A stretch of 64,000 nucleotides of DNA from Chitinophaga agrisoli (GCF_008386695.1 NZ_VUOC01000001.1:220345-284344), one strand, 5' to 3'. Shown: positions 8,210 to 16,170, numbered from the stretch's first letter. The notes: generated from the letters alone by a model not told the origin. Numbers and translations are program-made.

Positions 8210-10039
8210 TTAAATTGTTATTGCATTTGCACTGTTTAAAACCCGGAGAAGGGATTCTGTCACGATCTGTTCCATATCCGACACTCCTTCTTTGAAGGTG
8301 GTAGAGCTGATGTTGAGATTATCAAAAAGCTTTTGCAGGTTGATGACCACACTACGCGCTCCGCCACTGGTAATACCTTCTGCCTTATCCTTGGCGCCAG
8401 CTCCCGCGCTGTTTATTTGTGTATCTGCGGTAGGTCTGGGCCGCGGTTTCATTTTTGTAGTAGCCGGCGCTTTAGGGCTTGCAGCAGGTGCAGGTGTGTT
8501 TCCGGTAGCTGACAGACCATATCCGTAAGCGGAGACAGCCAATCCAGTATTCACAGGCGCCGCAGTGGGGGCCTTTACACTCCAACCGGTTTCCTTGGGC
8601 GCAGTGACGGCTGTAGCCGCCTGTGACGCATCCATTTCCTGACTATATCCCTCCATGAAGGACTTGCCTACCTGTTTCCCATTTTCAAAGGCATGTTCAG
8701 CCGCAGTGATTCCTACCAGGTCCTTTACAGCCTTTTTACCCGTTTCCCAGGCTTTGGACCAATCTCCCTGGAATACATACATAAGCGCCTCTCCAAGCCC
8801 GCTAATGCCATTTATCACGCCTTTTATACTGTCTATTATTAAATCCCATATCAGGGACCCAAAGGCTTTCAGTCCTTCCCAGGCGCCCATAACAACAGCC
8901 CTGAAACCTGCAAACGTATTCCAGGCATAGAACAGCACGGCTACAACTGCCCCAATGGCAATTGCTACCCATTGCAACGGACTAAAGGCCATTGCCAGGT
9001 TGAACAAAGTCTGTGCGGTCTTTGCAAAATTTATCCCCATCGTCAAAAGCTGGTAGCCCACATATGCGCCGCCTATCGCCGACACCAGTACTCCTATCTC
9101 TGTTCCGTACTCCGCGATCCAGCTTGCGCCTTCCTGAAGCAAGGTGACCATAGGGATCAGCGCATTGTTGACAAATGTTTCCATGGTGGGTAATAATGTG
9201 GTTCCGAGCTGACCTCCGGCTGCCTCCAGGCGCTCTGTGAACTGCTGCCATGATCCGGCGGCGGTTTCGCTTTGCGCCTGCATAACGCCAAAGAACTGCC
9301 CCCCGGGCCCTGTTGCAGTAGCAAGGGAGTTAGTAAACTGTGCTGCGGTGATCAATCCCGCTTCCAGATCCGCCTGCAGGTCTGTTATGGATTTACCCGA
9401 TGTCCGGGCCATTTCTGCCAGGGGATCAAACCCGGCGCCCACCATTTCCTTCAGGGTATCGGAGGTCAGCTTTCCATCCGTCTGTATTTTGCCAAAGGCG
9501 GCAGTCATCGCATCCAGTTTCTCTTTGTCGCCCCGGCTAACATCCCCAAGCATAGTGAGTGTAGGCACTATATTAGCGGCGGCTGTTCCAGACATCAGTA
9601 ATGCCTGGGCGCTTTCCTTCAATTCTGCCGGACTGAAGGGAGTACTAAAACCCAGTTCCTCCAGGCTTCCTATCAGCGCTTTTGCCCTGAGAACACTACC
9701 GGTAAGCTGCTGAAAAGTTGCTTCCGTTTGCTGCGTCTCCATGCCCATTTTAAGTAGGGCTGCTCCGCCTTTGATAATACTGGCTACGAACTTCTCTCCC
9801 TTGTCATCTTCTTTTTCTTCCTTTGGGGCTGGCTTTTTCGCCATTTGAGCAGACATTACAGCAGCAGCGCTCGAACTTGCCATAGCTATATGAGTGGTGC
9901 TTTCCCTGAGTTCGCGTATAGACGAACCCAGGGTTTGAGTGGTAGACACCACGCTTTTGTGGAGAATAGTCATATGACTATTGGCAAATTCGGCAGCCGC
10001 CCCCATCTGATAAAGCTCTTCACTTGTTGTTTCTGCCAT
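8210..10039 (-). CDS. Phage tail tape-measure protein
   Basis: 609 residues. A helical N-terminal part is followed at about 105-290 by the conserved tape-measure segment (TPFSPAELKESAQALLMSG, MLGDVSRGDKEKLDAM, GKLTSDTLKEMVGAGFDPL). Hydrophobic helices lie at about 310-375 and a Pro/Ala/Thr-rich linker at about 480-560. Tape measures set tail length at roughly 0.15 nm per residue, which would give a tail near 90 nm (inference). The gene sits directly after the chaperone and its frameshift extension, the normal order for contractile and flexible tails. Confidence 0.9.
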   Translation of the reverse strand: MAETTSEELYQMGAAAEFANSHMTILHKSVVSTTQTLGSSIRELRESTTHIAMASSSAAAVMSAQMAKKPAPKEEKEDDKGEKFVASIIKGGAALLKMGMETQQTEATFQQLTGSVLRAKALIGSLEELGFSTPFSPAELKESAQALLMSGTAAANIVPTLTMLGDVSRGDKEKLDAMTAAFGKIQTDGKLTSDTLKEMVGAGFDPLAEMARTSGKSITDLQADLEAGLITAAQFTNSLATATGPGGQFFGVMQAQSETAAGSWQQFTERLEAAGGQLGTTLLPTMETFVNNALIPMVTLLQEGASWIAEYGTEIGVLVSAIGGAYVGYQLLTMGINFAKTAQTLFNLAMAFSPLQWVAIAIGAVVAVLFYAWNTFAGFRAVVMGAWEGLKAFGSLIWDLIIDSIKGVINGISGLGEALMYVFQGDWSKAWETGKKAVKDLVGITAAEHAFENGKQVGKSFMEGYSQEMDASQAATAVTAPKETGWSVKAPTAAPVNTGLAVSAYGYGLSATGNTPAPAASPKAPATTKMKPRPRPTADTQINSAGAGAKDKAEGITSGGARSVVINLQKLFDNLNISSTTFKEGVSDMEQIVTESLLRVLNSANAITI

Positions 10040-10066
10040 TTTTTTTATTTCTTTTTTAGCACGATC

Positions 10067-10285
10067 CTACCTTGACAGTAATGGCAATCCTTTCAACTCC
10101 CGCTGCCGTATGTCGTGCAGTTGTGCATATTTTTCTGCCCATTGTGCATCACTAAGCAGCGAGGTGTCAACCTGGGGCAGATAATATTCGAACAGCGTTT
10201 GAATGTACCCTAGCGGGTTCTTATCAAATTCGCCGGACGCCTCGCTTAAAGCTTTTCCACTTCCACCTTCTTCGCTTCCAACAGC
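10067..10285 (-). CDS. Frameshift extension of the tail chaperone (gpGT-type product)
   Basis: This frame is open from after a TAA at 10286-10288 to the TAG at 10067-10069 and overlaps the end of the chaperone gene by 40 bp, yet it has no ATG, GTG or TTG before its last few codons. A -1 shift near GGAAAAG (10258-10252, zero-frame codons GAA AAG) would fuse 61 residues (ALSEASGEFDKN... ending KGLPLLSR) to the 103-residue chaperone, giving about 163 residues. The lambda G/GT and P2 E/E' pairs use the same arrangement, and the extension is helical as expected for a tape-measure-binding domain. The slip site itself is not a canonical heptamer, so its exact position is uncertain. Confidence 0.65.
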   Translation of the reverse strand, partial: AVGSEEGGSGKALSEASGEFDKNPLGYIQTLFEYYLPQVDTSLLSDAQWAEKYAQLHDIRQRELKGLPLLSR

Positions 10286-10557
10286 TTATCCAGCTGTGCA
10301 CCCAGGCCGTACAAGTAAGACTTGTCGCTCAGTATTTCCTCATCTCCACCCAGCCAGGTTGATTTCAGGATAGTTTCATGATAAGCCAGCGGATCGCCTG
10401 TGATCAGGGTCATGGCATAACTTACCTCATCCCTGTTGGGTTTCCGGCAATAGCCGGTTTTACCGTCGGTGGCTGTTAGTTTAAATACATCTTTATACTT
10501 CTGCTTCCAGGCGTTGATGTGGTCTTGGGTAATGGCTACCGGTGTTTCTACTGTCAT
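10246..10557 (-). CDS. Tail assembly chaperone (gpG/gpE-like)
   Basis: 103 residues, small and charged, located between tube and tape-measure genes. The sequence TDGKTGYCRKPNRDEVSYA followed by TLITGDPLAYHETILKST is the pattern of Bacteroidota tail-tube/tape-measure chaperones (the metabolite-like short motif YCRKP recurs in them). The protein is expected to coat the tape measure during assembly and not to remain in the particle. A second product made by -1 frameshifting is likely; see the overlapping extension. It is 54 bp downstream of the tube gene. Confidence 0.7.
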   Translation of the reverse strand: MTVETPVAITQDHINAWKQKYKDVFKLTATDGKTGYCRKPNRDEVSYAMTLITGDPLAYHETILKSTWLGGDEEILSDKSYLYGLGAQLDKLLEAKKVEVEKL

Positions 10558-10611
10558 AATATATTAAGTGTATAGGTATTGTTTTTAAAATAAGGTGATC
10601 GTGCTATTTGA

Positions 10612-11034
10612 TTATACGTTCTGCTGTAAGCCCATGAAAATTATCGGCATGGTGATCTCCATGAACTTAGCGCCTTGTTCCCAGCCTTTTTCAAATTCCT
10701 TGAACTGGAAGGCGCGGATAATATCTGTACGGGGAACGGAAAGGCCCTCTTTTATGTAGGTAACAACGATGTCTGCGGTGAGATCCAGCAGATCCCTGCC
10801 ACCGGCTGCCCTTACGGCATCATTCAGTATATCGTATTCAAACTTCAGCAGCTTGATCTCTCCTTCATAAGTGCGTTTGCCGCGTTGGATACCAATAGGC
10901 TCGTCACCAGCGCCATGCAGATGCTCTTTTTCCTGCACCAGCTTATATTTAATACCACGGATGCCTACCAGTTCTTTACCCAGCACTACCACTCTCATGT
11001 TGGCCCAGGTACATTCTTTGTTGTCAAAAATCAT
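10612..11034 (-). CDS. Tail tube protein
   Basis: 140 residues. It follows the sheath gene by 30 bp and precedes the chaperone, the position of the tube in all P2/Mu-like tails. The sequence has the two-sheet tube pattern: WANMRVVVLGKELVGIRGIK, a loop with HGAGDEPIGIQRGKRTYEG, and a C-terminal KFMEITMPIIFMGL strand pair. Bacteroidota tail-tube proteins of this type are about 140 residues. Tube subunits form the inner hollow cylinder around the tape measure and beneath the sheath. Confidence 0.8.
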   Translation of the reverse strand: MIFDNKECTWANMRVVVLGKELVGIRGIKYKLVQEKEHLHGAGDEPIGIQRGKRTYEGEIKLLKFEYDILNDAVRAAGGRDLLDLTADIVVTYIKEGLSVPRTDIIRAFQFKEFEKGWEQGAKFMEITMPIIFMGLQQNV

Positions 11035-11064
11035 AATAGTTTGTTTTTAGGGTGAATAACTGCC

Positions 11065-12234
11065 TTACTGCAGTGCAGGATTGGTGAAACCAAGCAATAC
11101 CTCGATGGTCTTAGTGTAACCCACTGGTACAATAGCTGCTTTTACAGTAAGCTTGCCGGTGCTCAGCACATTCTGGTTGGCGTCAATGTATGCGCTGAAA
11201 GAGCTGATCTCATCCACCATTGCCAGGTTTACAGCAGACTCGATCTTGTTCTGCAGGTATTTGATAACAGGTACGCTGATCTTACCGCTTTCGTCAATGA
11301 TGATCTCATCATTCAGCTCCTCCACATAGGTTTGGTAGCTGACCATGATCGCCTTGTCTATCACCCTGCCTAATGCCAGCTGGCTGTAGTCGTCCGTCAC
11401 AGGTGCGCACATTGGGTCATCATTCAGGTAATAACCAGAGCGGCCAATAAACGTGCGCAGGAAAATATAGCCTTTATCATGCAGCAGATCGCCGGCTGTA
11501 AGGTCTTCCACTTTTGTCGCGTTCACATAGGCTACCAGTACTGGTAATGCGCCATCTTTAACGCGGCCAATATTCCGCTGTACAGGGATGAACGCTGCAC
11601 GTCCAAGCACTAAACCTACAGAAGCACTGCCATCGTTAGTAGTGCTGCCAGTTACCACCCCAACATGATTGGCGGTGTAAGTGCGCAGATCTTTCAAGGT
11701 AGCCAGGTTGGCAATATCCAACTCACGGCCTTCAATTAATATACGTACCGGCTTGTACTCAGCGCCAAAGGTTAACGCCAATTGCTGCGCCATAGTAATG
11801 GCGTCCAGGCTATCCTTATCCAGACCCGCTGTCAGATCCGGCACATAGGCAGCTGCCGGGTTACGGGTAAGGCCTAATAACCTGATACGGCCCTGCGCTG
11901 CGTTCAGCAGTTTTGCTGCGCCATTGGCATTAGTCAGATCTGCCATTTGTGTAAGTGTTACGGTATCTGCTACAGTCATAATGTGCAGTTCCGCGCCTTC
12001 GCCCGCCAGGTCATAAAATTCCTTGATATGACGGTGAGCACTGGCATTGGTGCCCTCTGCCAGGATGCCCAGTCCCTGTGCTTCATTCAGGCTAAAGATC
12101 ACTTTGGGGGTGCTCAACGGGAGATTGGCCGTTGCTACGCCGGTCAACACCAGGCCTGCTACTCCATCATTACTGGCGGCGCTTGCTCCCAGGTTACCGT
12201 TTCCTAATGTAATTGCTACTTTTGGTAATCCCAT
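11065..12234 (-). CDS. Contractile tail sheath protein (DUF2586-like)
   Basis: 389 residues. The N-terminus (GLPKVAITLGNGNLGASAA and following) and the pattern GRIRLLGLTRNP are those of DUF2586-type sheaths from Bacteroidota phages. The C-terminal section, including SGKISVPVIKYLQNKIES and a final strand in KTIEVLLGFTNPALQ, fits the handshake domain that links sheath rings. Presence of a sheath classifies the particle as contractile (myovirus/R-type). It is the first structural tail gene after the lysis genes. Confidence 0.85.
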   Translation of the reverse strand: MGLPKVAITLGNGNLGASAASNDGVAGLVLTGVATANLPLSTPKVIFSLNEAQGLGILAEGTNASAHRHIKEFYDLAGEGAELHIMTVADTVTLTQMADLTNANGAAKLLNAAQGRIRLLGLTRNPAAAYVPDLTAGLDKDSLDAITMAQQLALTFGAEYKPVRILIEGRELDIANLATLKDLRTYTANHVGVVTGSTTNDGSASVGLVLGRAAFIPVQRNIGRVKDGALPVLVAYVNATKVEDLTAGDLLHDKGYIFLRTFIGRSGYYLNDDPMCAPVTDDYSQLALGRVIDKAIMVSYQTYVEELNDEIIIDESGKISVPVIKYLQNKIESAVNLAMVDEISSFSAYIDANQNVLSTGKLTVKAAIVPVGYTKTIEVLLGFTNPALQ

Positions 12235-12274
12235 TTCTTAGTTTTTTGGTTCATTTATAATTGTTTTAAGATCG

Positions 12275-12706
12275 CTATTTACTGTTGCTGTAAGCCGCCT
12301 GGCTAAACAGATCGTAAATGTTCTGCTTCCTGGAATTGCCATCCAGCTCGCGCAAAAGGATGCTTTGCAGTTTTTGCAGTACCGCGTCCTGCAGATCTGG
12401 CGACACCTCTTTCAGCGCATCCACAAAGCAAACCAGCTTTGCTTCCAGGCTGGGCTCCTGCCGGCAGGTGCTTATGATGCTCAGCGTGTCAATGCCAATT
12501 TCCAGCGCCTGTAATAGTTTGTTTTTGAAAATGGTATCAGCATCCCCGGGGATGATGGCTTCCAAAATGTCCACCAGTGGGCTTTCCAACGCTGATTTAA
12601 TAATTTTTGTCACCTGCAGCGCCTCATCAGCGTGCAGCTCAATGAATGAATCAAACTGCTGAAGCGCCTGTTTGATCTTTGATCCTGTTTTTCTACAAAA
12701 TGCCAT
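12275..12706 (-). CDS. Helical tail-operon protein, unknown
   Basis: 143 residues, not recognised. Nearly all helical with regular leucines (KIKQALQQFDSFIELH, KKLLQALEIGIDTLSII-like segments, VLQKLQSILLRELDG). There is no signal peptide or membrane segment. It lies between the amidase and the sheath gene, 40 bp upstream of the latter. In Bacteroidota phages proteins of this kind occur just before the sheath gene. It could be a lysis regulator or an assembly factor; neither is supported by a motif. Confidence 0.6.
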   Translation of the reverse strand: MAFCRKTGSKIKQALQQFDSFIELHADEALQVTKIIKSALESPLVDILEAIIPGDADTIFKNKLLQALEIGIDTLSIISTCRQEPSLEAKLVCFVDALKEVSPDLQDAVLQKLQSILLRELDGNSRKQNIYDLFSQAAYSNSK

Positions 12707-12717
12707 AGGTATATTTT

Positions 12718-13128
12718 TTATAAATCGCCAAACTCCTTACGTGCATCAAAACTGGGACACGCTTTTTTAACAAATGGAAAATCCCGGTGGCCCTGGATCC
12801 GCGCCTGCGGATATTGTTGCTTCAAACGCATCACCAATACTTTCATTGAATTCCGTTGGGCAGCCGTTCTGTTATCTAATGGCTTGTTATCAGCAACTAC
12901 TCCGCCTATATAACTGACGTGTATGCTGTTTGCATTATGCCCTGCTACGCCGTTACAGATACGGTCTTCCGTAGCCAGTTGCCGCACATCGCCTGATGCC
13001 TCTATCAGGTAATGATAACCGGGATTTTTCCATTTGAGATATTCTTTCCAGTAGTGCTGGATGGCTTCAGGACGGGTATCCTGAGGGGTTGCCGTACAAT
13101 GGATAACGATAAAATCTATTCTTCTCAT
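12718..13128 (-). CDS. N-acetylmuramoyl-L-alanine amidase (phage endolysin)
   Basis: 136 residues, a bare Amidase_2 (T7 lysozyme-type) domain. Zinc ligands expected for the family are visible: His10 in VIHCTATP, His114 in GHRDFP and Cys124 in KACPSFD. PGYHYLIEASGDV (36-48) supplies the conserved Tyr/His segment. There is no signal peptide, as usual for a cytoplasmic endolysin that needs a holin. It cleaves the amide bond between muramic acid and the peptide stem. It lies 4 bp after the small membrane protein, suggesting a lysis cassette. Confidence 0.9.
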   Translation of the reverse strand: MRRIDFIVIHCTATPQDTRPEAIQHYWKEYLKWKNPGYHYLIEASGDVRQLATEDRICNGVAGHNANSIHVSYIGGVVADNKPLDNRTAAQRNSMKVLVMRLKQQYPQARIQGHRDFPFVKKACPSFDARKEFGDL

Positions 13129-13132
13129 TTTC

Positions 13133-13384
13133 TTACCTGGGGTTACTCCTGTTCAGCACGTCTTCCAGCCGCTCCATCACTTTCGTGTTGTTCTCTATCA
13201 CGCCCAGCATTTTCTCCCGGTCGTCATCAAGGTATTGCGTTAAACGATCTTCCAGTTTTATCTGGCGTTTCCATAGGATCCATGCAATACCTATTAAAAC
13301 TGTTACGGAAAATGCCTGGTCGCCAATCCGCTGTAAGACGGTCTGCTCAGGATCTGAATGTATAAGTGTATTTAATAGTAACAT
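13133..13384 (-). CDS. Small membrane protein, holin-like
   Basis: 83 residues with one transmembrane segment (about 26-40, FSVTVLIGIAWILW) flanked by a charged helical tail (QIKLEDRLTQYLDDDREKML). This is the layout of many class III or phage-associated holins. It is the first gene of the tail operon and is followed immediately by the amidase, the usual holin-endolysin order. No family motif defines it, so 'holin' is inferred from size, topology and context. Confidence 0.6.
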   Translation of the reverse strand: MLLLNTLIHSDPEQTVLQRIGDQAFSVTVLIGIAWILWKRQIKLEDRLTQYLDDDREKMLGVIENNTKVMERLEDVLNRSNPR

Positions 13385-13540
13385 CTGGGGTTAACATTTT
13401 AACTATCCGGTCTTAATAATGTTTTCGACCAGCAGTTGCTTTCGTGTTTTACCTGCGTTGTCAGCAAGCGATTACAATACAAAGGAACAACATTAGGGCA
13501 CGCTGAAAAAATCAGGAAATAATGCTTATTCTTTTATTGA

Positions 13541-13569
13541 TCAATCATACTTCAATCAATGTTCAATCA
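13541..13569. promoter_or_regulatory. Three TCAATCA direct repeats at 11-bp spacing
   Basis: TCAATCA occurs at 13541, 13552 and 13563, each pair separated by exactly 4 bp (tact, atgt). The site lies in the 271-bp region between the minus-strand tail operon and the plus-strand gene at 13656. Seven-bp direct repeats at an 11-bp period are the geometry bound by OmpR/PhoB-type winged helices. The regulator is unknown. Confidence 0.6.
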
Positions 13570-13655
13570 TTAAAAGTGGAATCGTAAAAGAGGCGTATTG
13601 CACCGACCTTTACATTCATCGAACGAAGAAATTTTGATCACTTTAAATAATAAAA

Positions 13656-14189
13656 ATGGATAGTTTATTTTCAAATCTCTTCCTTGCATTGCAAGAACGT
13701 ATTGGAACAAATGCACCTTTAATAAAGGGCGTATACCCGGAGCTTTCACAAACAGAAAATTACAATGGCGCACCATCTGTCTGGCCTTGTGTATTTATTG
13801 ATTTTACTAATATCACCTACTCAAACATGAGCGGCCTAATACAGGAAGGATCCGGAGAGCTGCAATGCCGGTTGGCATTCCAGGTTACAGGGGCAGACGG
13901 CTCTACTTTCCTGGACACCGCCACCGCACTTGATCATTACGAAGCAGAGCTACAATTGCACCGGGCATTACAGGGATGGGCAAATGACATGATAGCGCCA
14001 CTGAACCGTATAAAGATCACCACTGAAGACAGGGGCGATGCTTTCCGTGTACGGATGCTCACCACCCAGGACAGACATGATGCCTTCCGGGTACGGGTGC
14101 TCAGTTACAGCCTTAACTTCCAGGAGTACCCGGTCACGACGCCAACAAGCGTGATCGCGGCGCCCCTGCCTGAGGTGCTACCCTACTAA
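13656..14189 (+). CDS. Phage-type protein, possible tail terminator; carries a 14-residue tandem duplication
   Basis: 177 residues, divergent to the tail operon. The N-terminal half (LFLALQERIGTNAPLIKGV, then WPCVFIDFTNITY) and the central AFQVTGADG...LDHYEAELQLHRALQG pattern resemble gp37-like/tail-completion proteins of Bacteroidota phages, an assignment I hold weakly. Residues encoded at 14019-14060 and 14061-14102 form a tandem duplication: TTEDRGDAFRVRML is followed by TTQDRHDAFRVRVL, with 32 of 42 nucleotides identical, so the duplication is not recent. The C-terminus is short and proline-rich. Expression from the opposite strand is unusual inside a tail module. Confidence 0.6.
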   Translation: MDSLFSNLFLALQERIGTNAPLIKGVYPELSQTENYNGAPSVWPCVFIDFTNITYSNMSGLIQEGSGELQCRLAFQVTGADGSTFLDTATALDHYEAELQLHRALQGWANDMIAPLNRIKITTEDRGDAFRVRMLTTQDRHDAFRVRVLSYSLNFQEYPVTTPTSVIAAPLPEVLPY

Positions 14190-14207
14190 TGGACGGATTG
14201 GTTGGGC

Positions 14208-14239
14208 ACAAAAAAAACGCTGCAGTAATTGCAGCGTTT
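14208..14239 (-). terminator. Rho-independent terminator (bidirectional)
   Basis: A perfect 10-bp stem (14215-14224 with 14230-14239, AAACGCTGCA) with a 5-nt loop separates the convergent genes at 13656 and 14251. The minus strand has a T run (14210-14217) and is the stronger direction; the plus strand ends in TTTCATCTTT. Confidence 0.85.
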
Positions 14240-14250
14240 CATCTTTACTC

Positions 14251-14562
14251 TCACCATGCCCACCAGGGATATAGTATTTTTAACTGTTTCAGATCCGGTT
14301 GTTCCTGCTTCATGATCTGCTCTAATCTTTCACTATTACATTGCAGCCGGTAGATAATGTTACTGTTCTTGATCCAGAACTCTACGGATAATTCCTGGAT
14401 AGCCATATCATAGCGTTTTCCCTGCAGCTTGATATGATAATAGTACCGGTGTAACAGACATTCATCTCTAAGCGCTATCATGTCTGCGGAACGTCCTTTC
14501 CTGGTTGTTTTCTTGACAGGGCTTTCAATATAATTGTTAAAAAGTGATTGTTGACCTCTCAT
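14251..14562 (-). CDS. Phage-type small helical protein, possibly DNA-binding
   Basis: 103 residues. A basic N-terminus (VKKTTRKGRSADM) is followed by helices (RDECLLHRYYYHIKLQGKR, DMAIQELSVEFWIKNSNII). Proteins with this R-x-L-x-x-RYYYY pattern accompany Bacteroidota phage and transposon modules, and the C-terminal helices could form a helix-turn-helix, but I cannot name the family. It marks the right edge of the phage-type gene group and has its own terminator. It could regulate the tail operon (inference). Confidence 0.5.
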   Translation of the reverse strand: MRGQQSLFNNYIESPVKKTTRKGRSADMIALRDECLLHRYYYHIKLQGKRYDMAIQELSVEFWIKNSNIIYRLQCNSERLEQIMKQEQPDLKQLKILYPWWAW

Positions 14563-15184
14563 ATATTTCTGGCACTTTTAGTTGTTGGTAAAAAATGGCG
14601 GCCACCATTGCGGCGGTTTGCTATAGGGCAGGGTCTCACCGCCAGCTGTTCCATCCGGCTGCATGTAACCACAGGGTGCATGGATGCCCATGGCGCAATG
14701 AAGCCAGACAGCGGCTGCTTATCCAGCGTAAGCGGCTGGAAGTAAGTGTTTGCTGCGGGTTAACCCAATCAATAATTTTTAAAAGGTCTGTTGGTTGTGG
14801 GTAAATATGAGCAAAGGCAACATGCCTTTAACCCTTTCGGGGTTAAACAGTGTTTGTAGTCGTTTCAATCGCACAACGGTCTTCATAATGGTTATTTTTT
14901 CTGAACAGTTCAAAATTAAAGGGGCACTTACTATCCATTATGCGTAGTGAAATTGGTTTGTGGATAAGTTATCCACACTTTTCATCCCTACATACATTCT
15001 TTATAAGACGTACTGTTTTATCATAGAATTATACCGATTTCATAGCATTTGCCAGTCTAATTTTACTACCCGGATGACACACTTTTTTTCGCAGGGCACA
15101 CACGCCAGTACCAAAAGGCGCTGGCAAACGGTCCTTGATAGGTGGGGCTTTATGTATTTACACTATACCAAATAAATTATAATT
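14563..15184. other. Intergenic region, 622 bp
   Basis: No supportable gene. It holds a small hairpin (TTAACCC 14828-14834 with GGGTTAA 14840-14846) and an inverted pair of DnaA boxes at 14959-14977. Otherwise it is AT-rich in its right half, upstream of the hydrolase gene. Confidence 0.6.
14959..14977. promoter_or_regulatory. Inverted pair of DnaA boxes
   Basis: TGTGGATAA-G-TTATCCACA: two perfect 9-bp matches to the DnaA-box consensus TTWTNCACA, head to head with one base between them. It lies 208 bp upstream of the hydrolase gene, in the boundary region of the tail module. Confidence 0.65.
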
Positions 15185-16105
15185 ATGATCTCAAAGAATG
15201 AAACATTTGAAGGGAGTTTTCCTTTTACACCTCATTTTACTTCGGCGCCGGAATTCAACATGCATTACGTTGATGAGGGTCAGGGAGATGTTGTGCTTTG
15301 CCTTCATGGCGAACCTACCTGGGGATATTTGTTCCGGCATATTATCACGCAACTTTCAAGAGACTACCGGGTAGTTGTTCCCGATCATATGGGCTTCGGC
15401 AAAAGTGAAACGCCTCCGGGCAGAACCTATTGGCTGCAGGATCACATTGACAATCTTGAAAAGTTTGTAATTGACCTTGATCTTCGGGGCATCACTTTGG
15501 TAATGCATGATTTTGGAGGACCAGTAGGTATGGGATTGGCTGCCCGTCATCCGGAACGTATTCGCCGTATAATCAGTCTTAACGGCCCGGTTGCTTTCGG
15601 ACAGCCTGAATTAGCGCAGACACTTGAGGCCAATACCAGGGAATCTCCATGGTTTCAATGGATCCTTGAGGCAGCGCATGCAGGCAAACTTGAGCAAATA
15701 ATGCATGAGCTACATTATCATATTTTAAGTACGCTCAAATTAAATGGATTCGAACGAAGTGAGCTTATTACCGAGACATGGCTAGCTGCCTATCGTGCCG
15801 CCTTTCCAACATCCGGCGAAACATTGGGCGCCCTGGGGTGGGCAAAAGGATTTGCAACTGGCGCGCATACTTTTGAAATACCGTCATCTGAAGCCAAAGA
15901 AAAAATAAGTCAACTTCCGGCACTAACTATTTGGGGAGGGCGTGATAAAACGCTACATGGAAAATATTTTATCCCCCTTTTTAAATCAGTATTTCCTGCC
16001 GCCATTGTGCATGAACTGCCCGAAGCCGGGCATTATAGTCCGGAAGACGCTCCTGAAATAATTGGATTGCTGATTAATCAGTTTCTGGAATTAACTGGCC
16101 GGTAA
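15185..16105 (+). CDS. Haloalkane-dehalogenase-like alpha/beta hydrolase
   Basis: 306 residues. The oxyanion-hole motif HGEPTW (41-46) is the form in DhlA-type haloalkane dehalogenases. The nucleophile is Asp109 in VMHDFGG, with Asp254 in GGRDK and His283 in EAGHYSPED completing a plausible triad. In true dehalogenases a tryptophan follows the nucleophile and binds the halide; here it is Phe110. The enzyme may therefore act on another ester, epoxide or chlorinated substrate, or with lower halide affinity. It is cytosolic and monocistronic; the next gene is more than 600 bp away. It follows the phage-tail module and is not obviously part of it. Confidence 0.85.
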   Translation: MISKNETFEGSFPFTPHFTSAPEFNMHYVDEGQGDVVLCLHGEPTWGYLFRHIITQLSRDYRVVVPDHMGFGKSETPPGRTYWLQDHIDNLEKFVIDLDLRGITLVMHDFGGPVGMGLAARHPERIRRIISLNGPVAFGQPELAQTLEANTRESPWFQWILEAAHAGKLEQIMHELHYHILSTLKLNGFERSELITETWLAAYRAAFPTSGETLGALGWAKGFATGAHTFEIPSSEAKEKISQLPALTIWGGRDKTLHGKYFIPLFKSVFPAAIVHELPEAGHYSPEDAPEIIGLLINQFLELTGR

Positions 16106-16170
16106 ACCATTGTTTACTGCAAACTGGGGTGCATCGATCATCAATGTATAAAGACCGCACATTCCTGGCG

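Noticed and set aside
314-14562. Type VI secretion system or extracellular contractile injection system (Afp/MAC type)
   Set aside because: There is no AAA+ ATPase, TssJLM or TssK-type gene and no Afp-type tandem sheath set; a tape-measure/chaperone pair and lysis genes favour a phage-tail-like particle.
314-14562. Complete prophage
   Set aside because: No capsid, portal, terminase, integrase or repressor was recognised, and the flanking genes are host-type.
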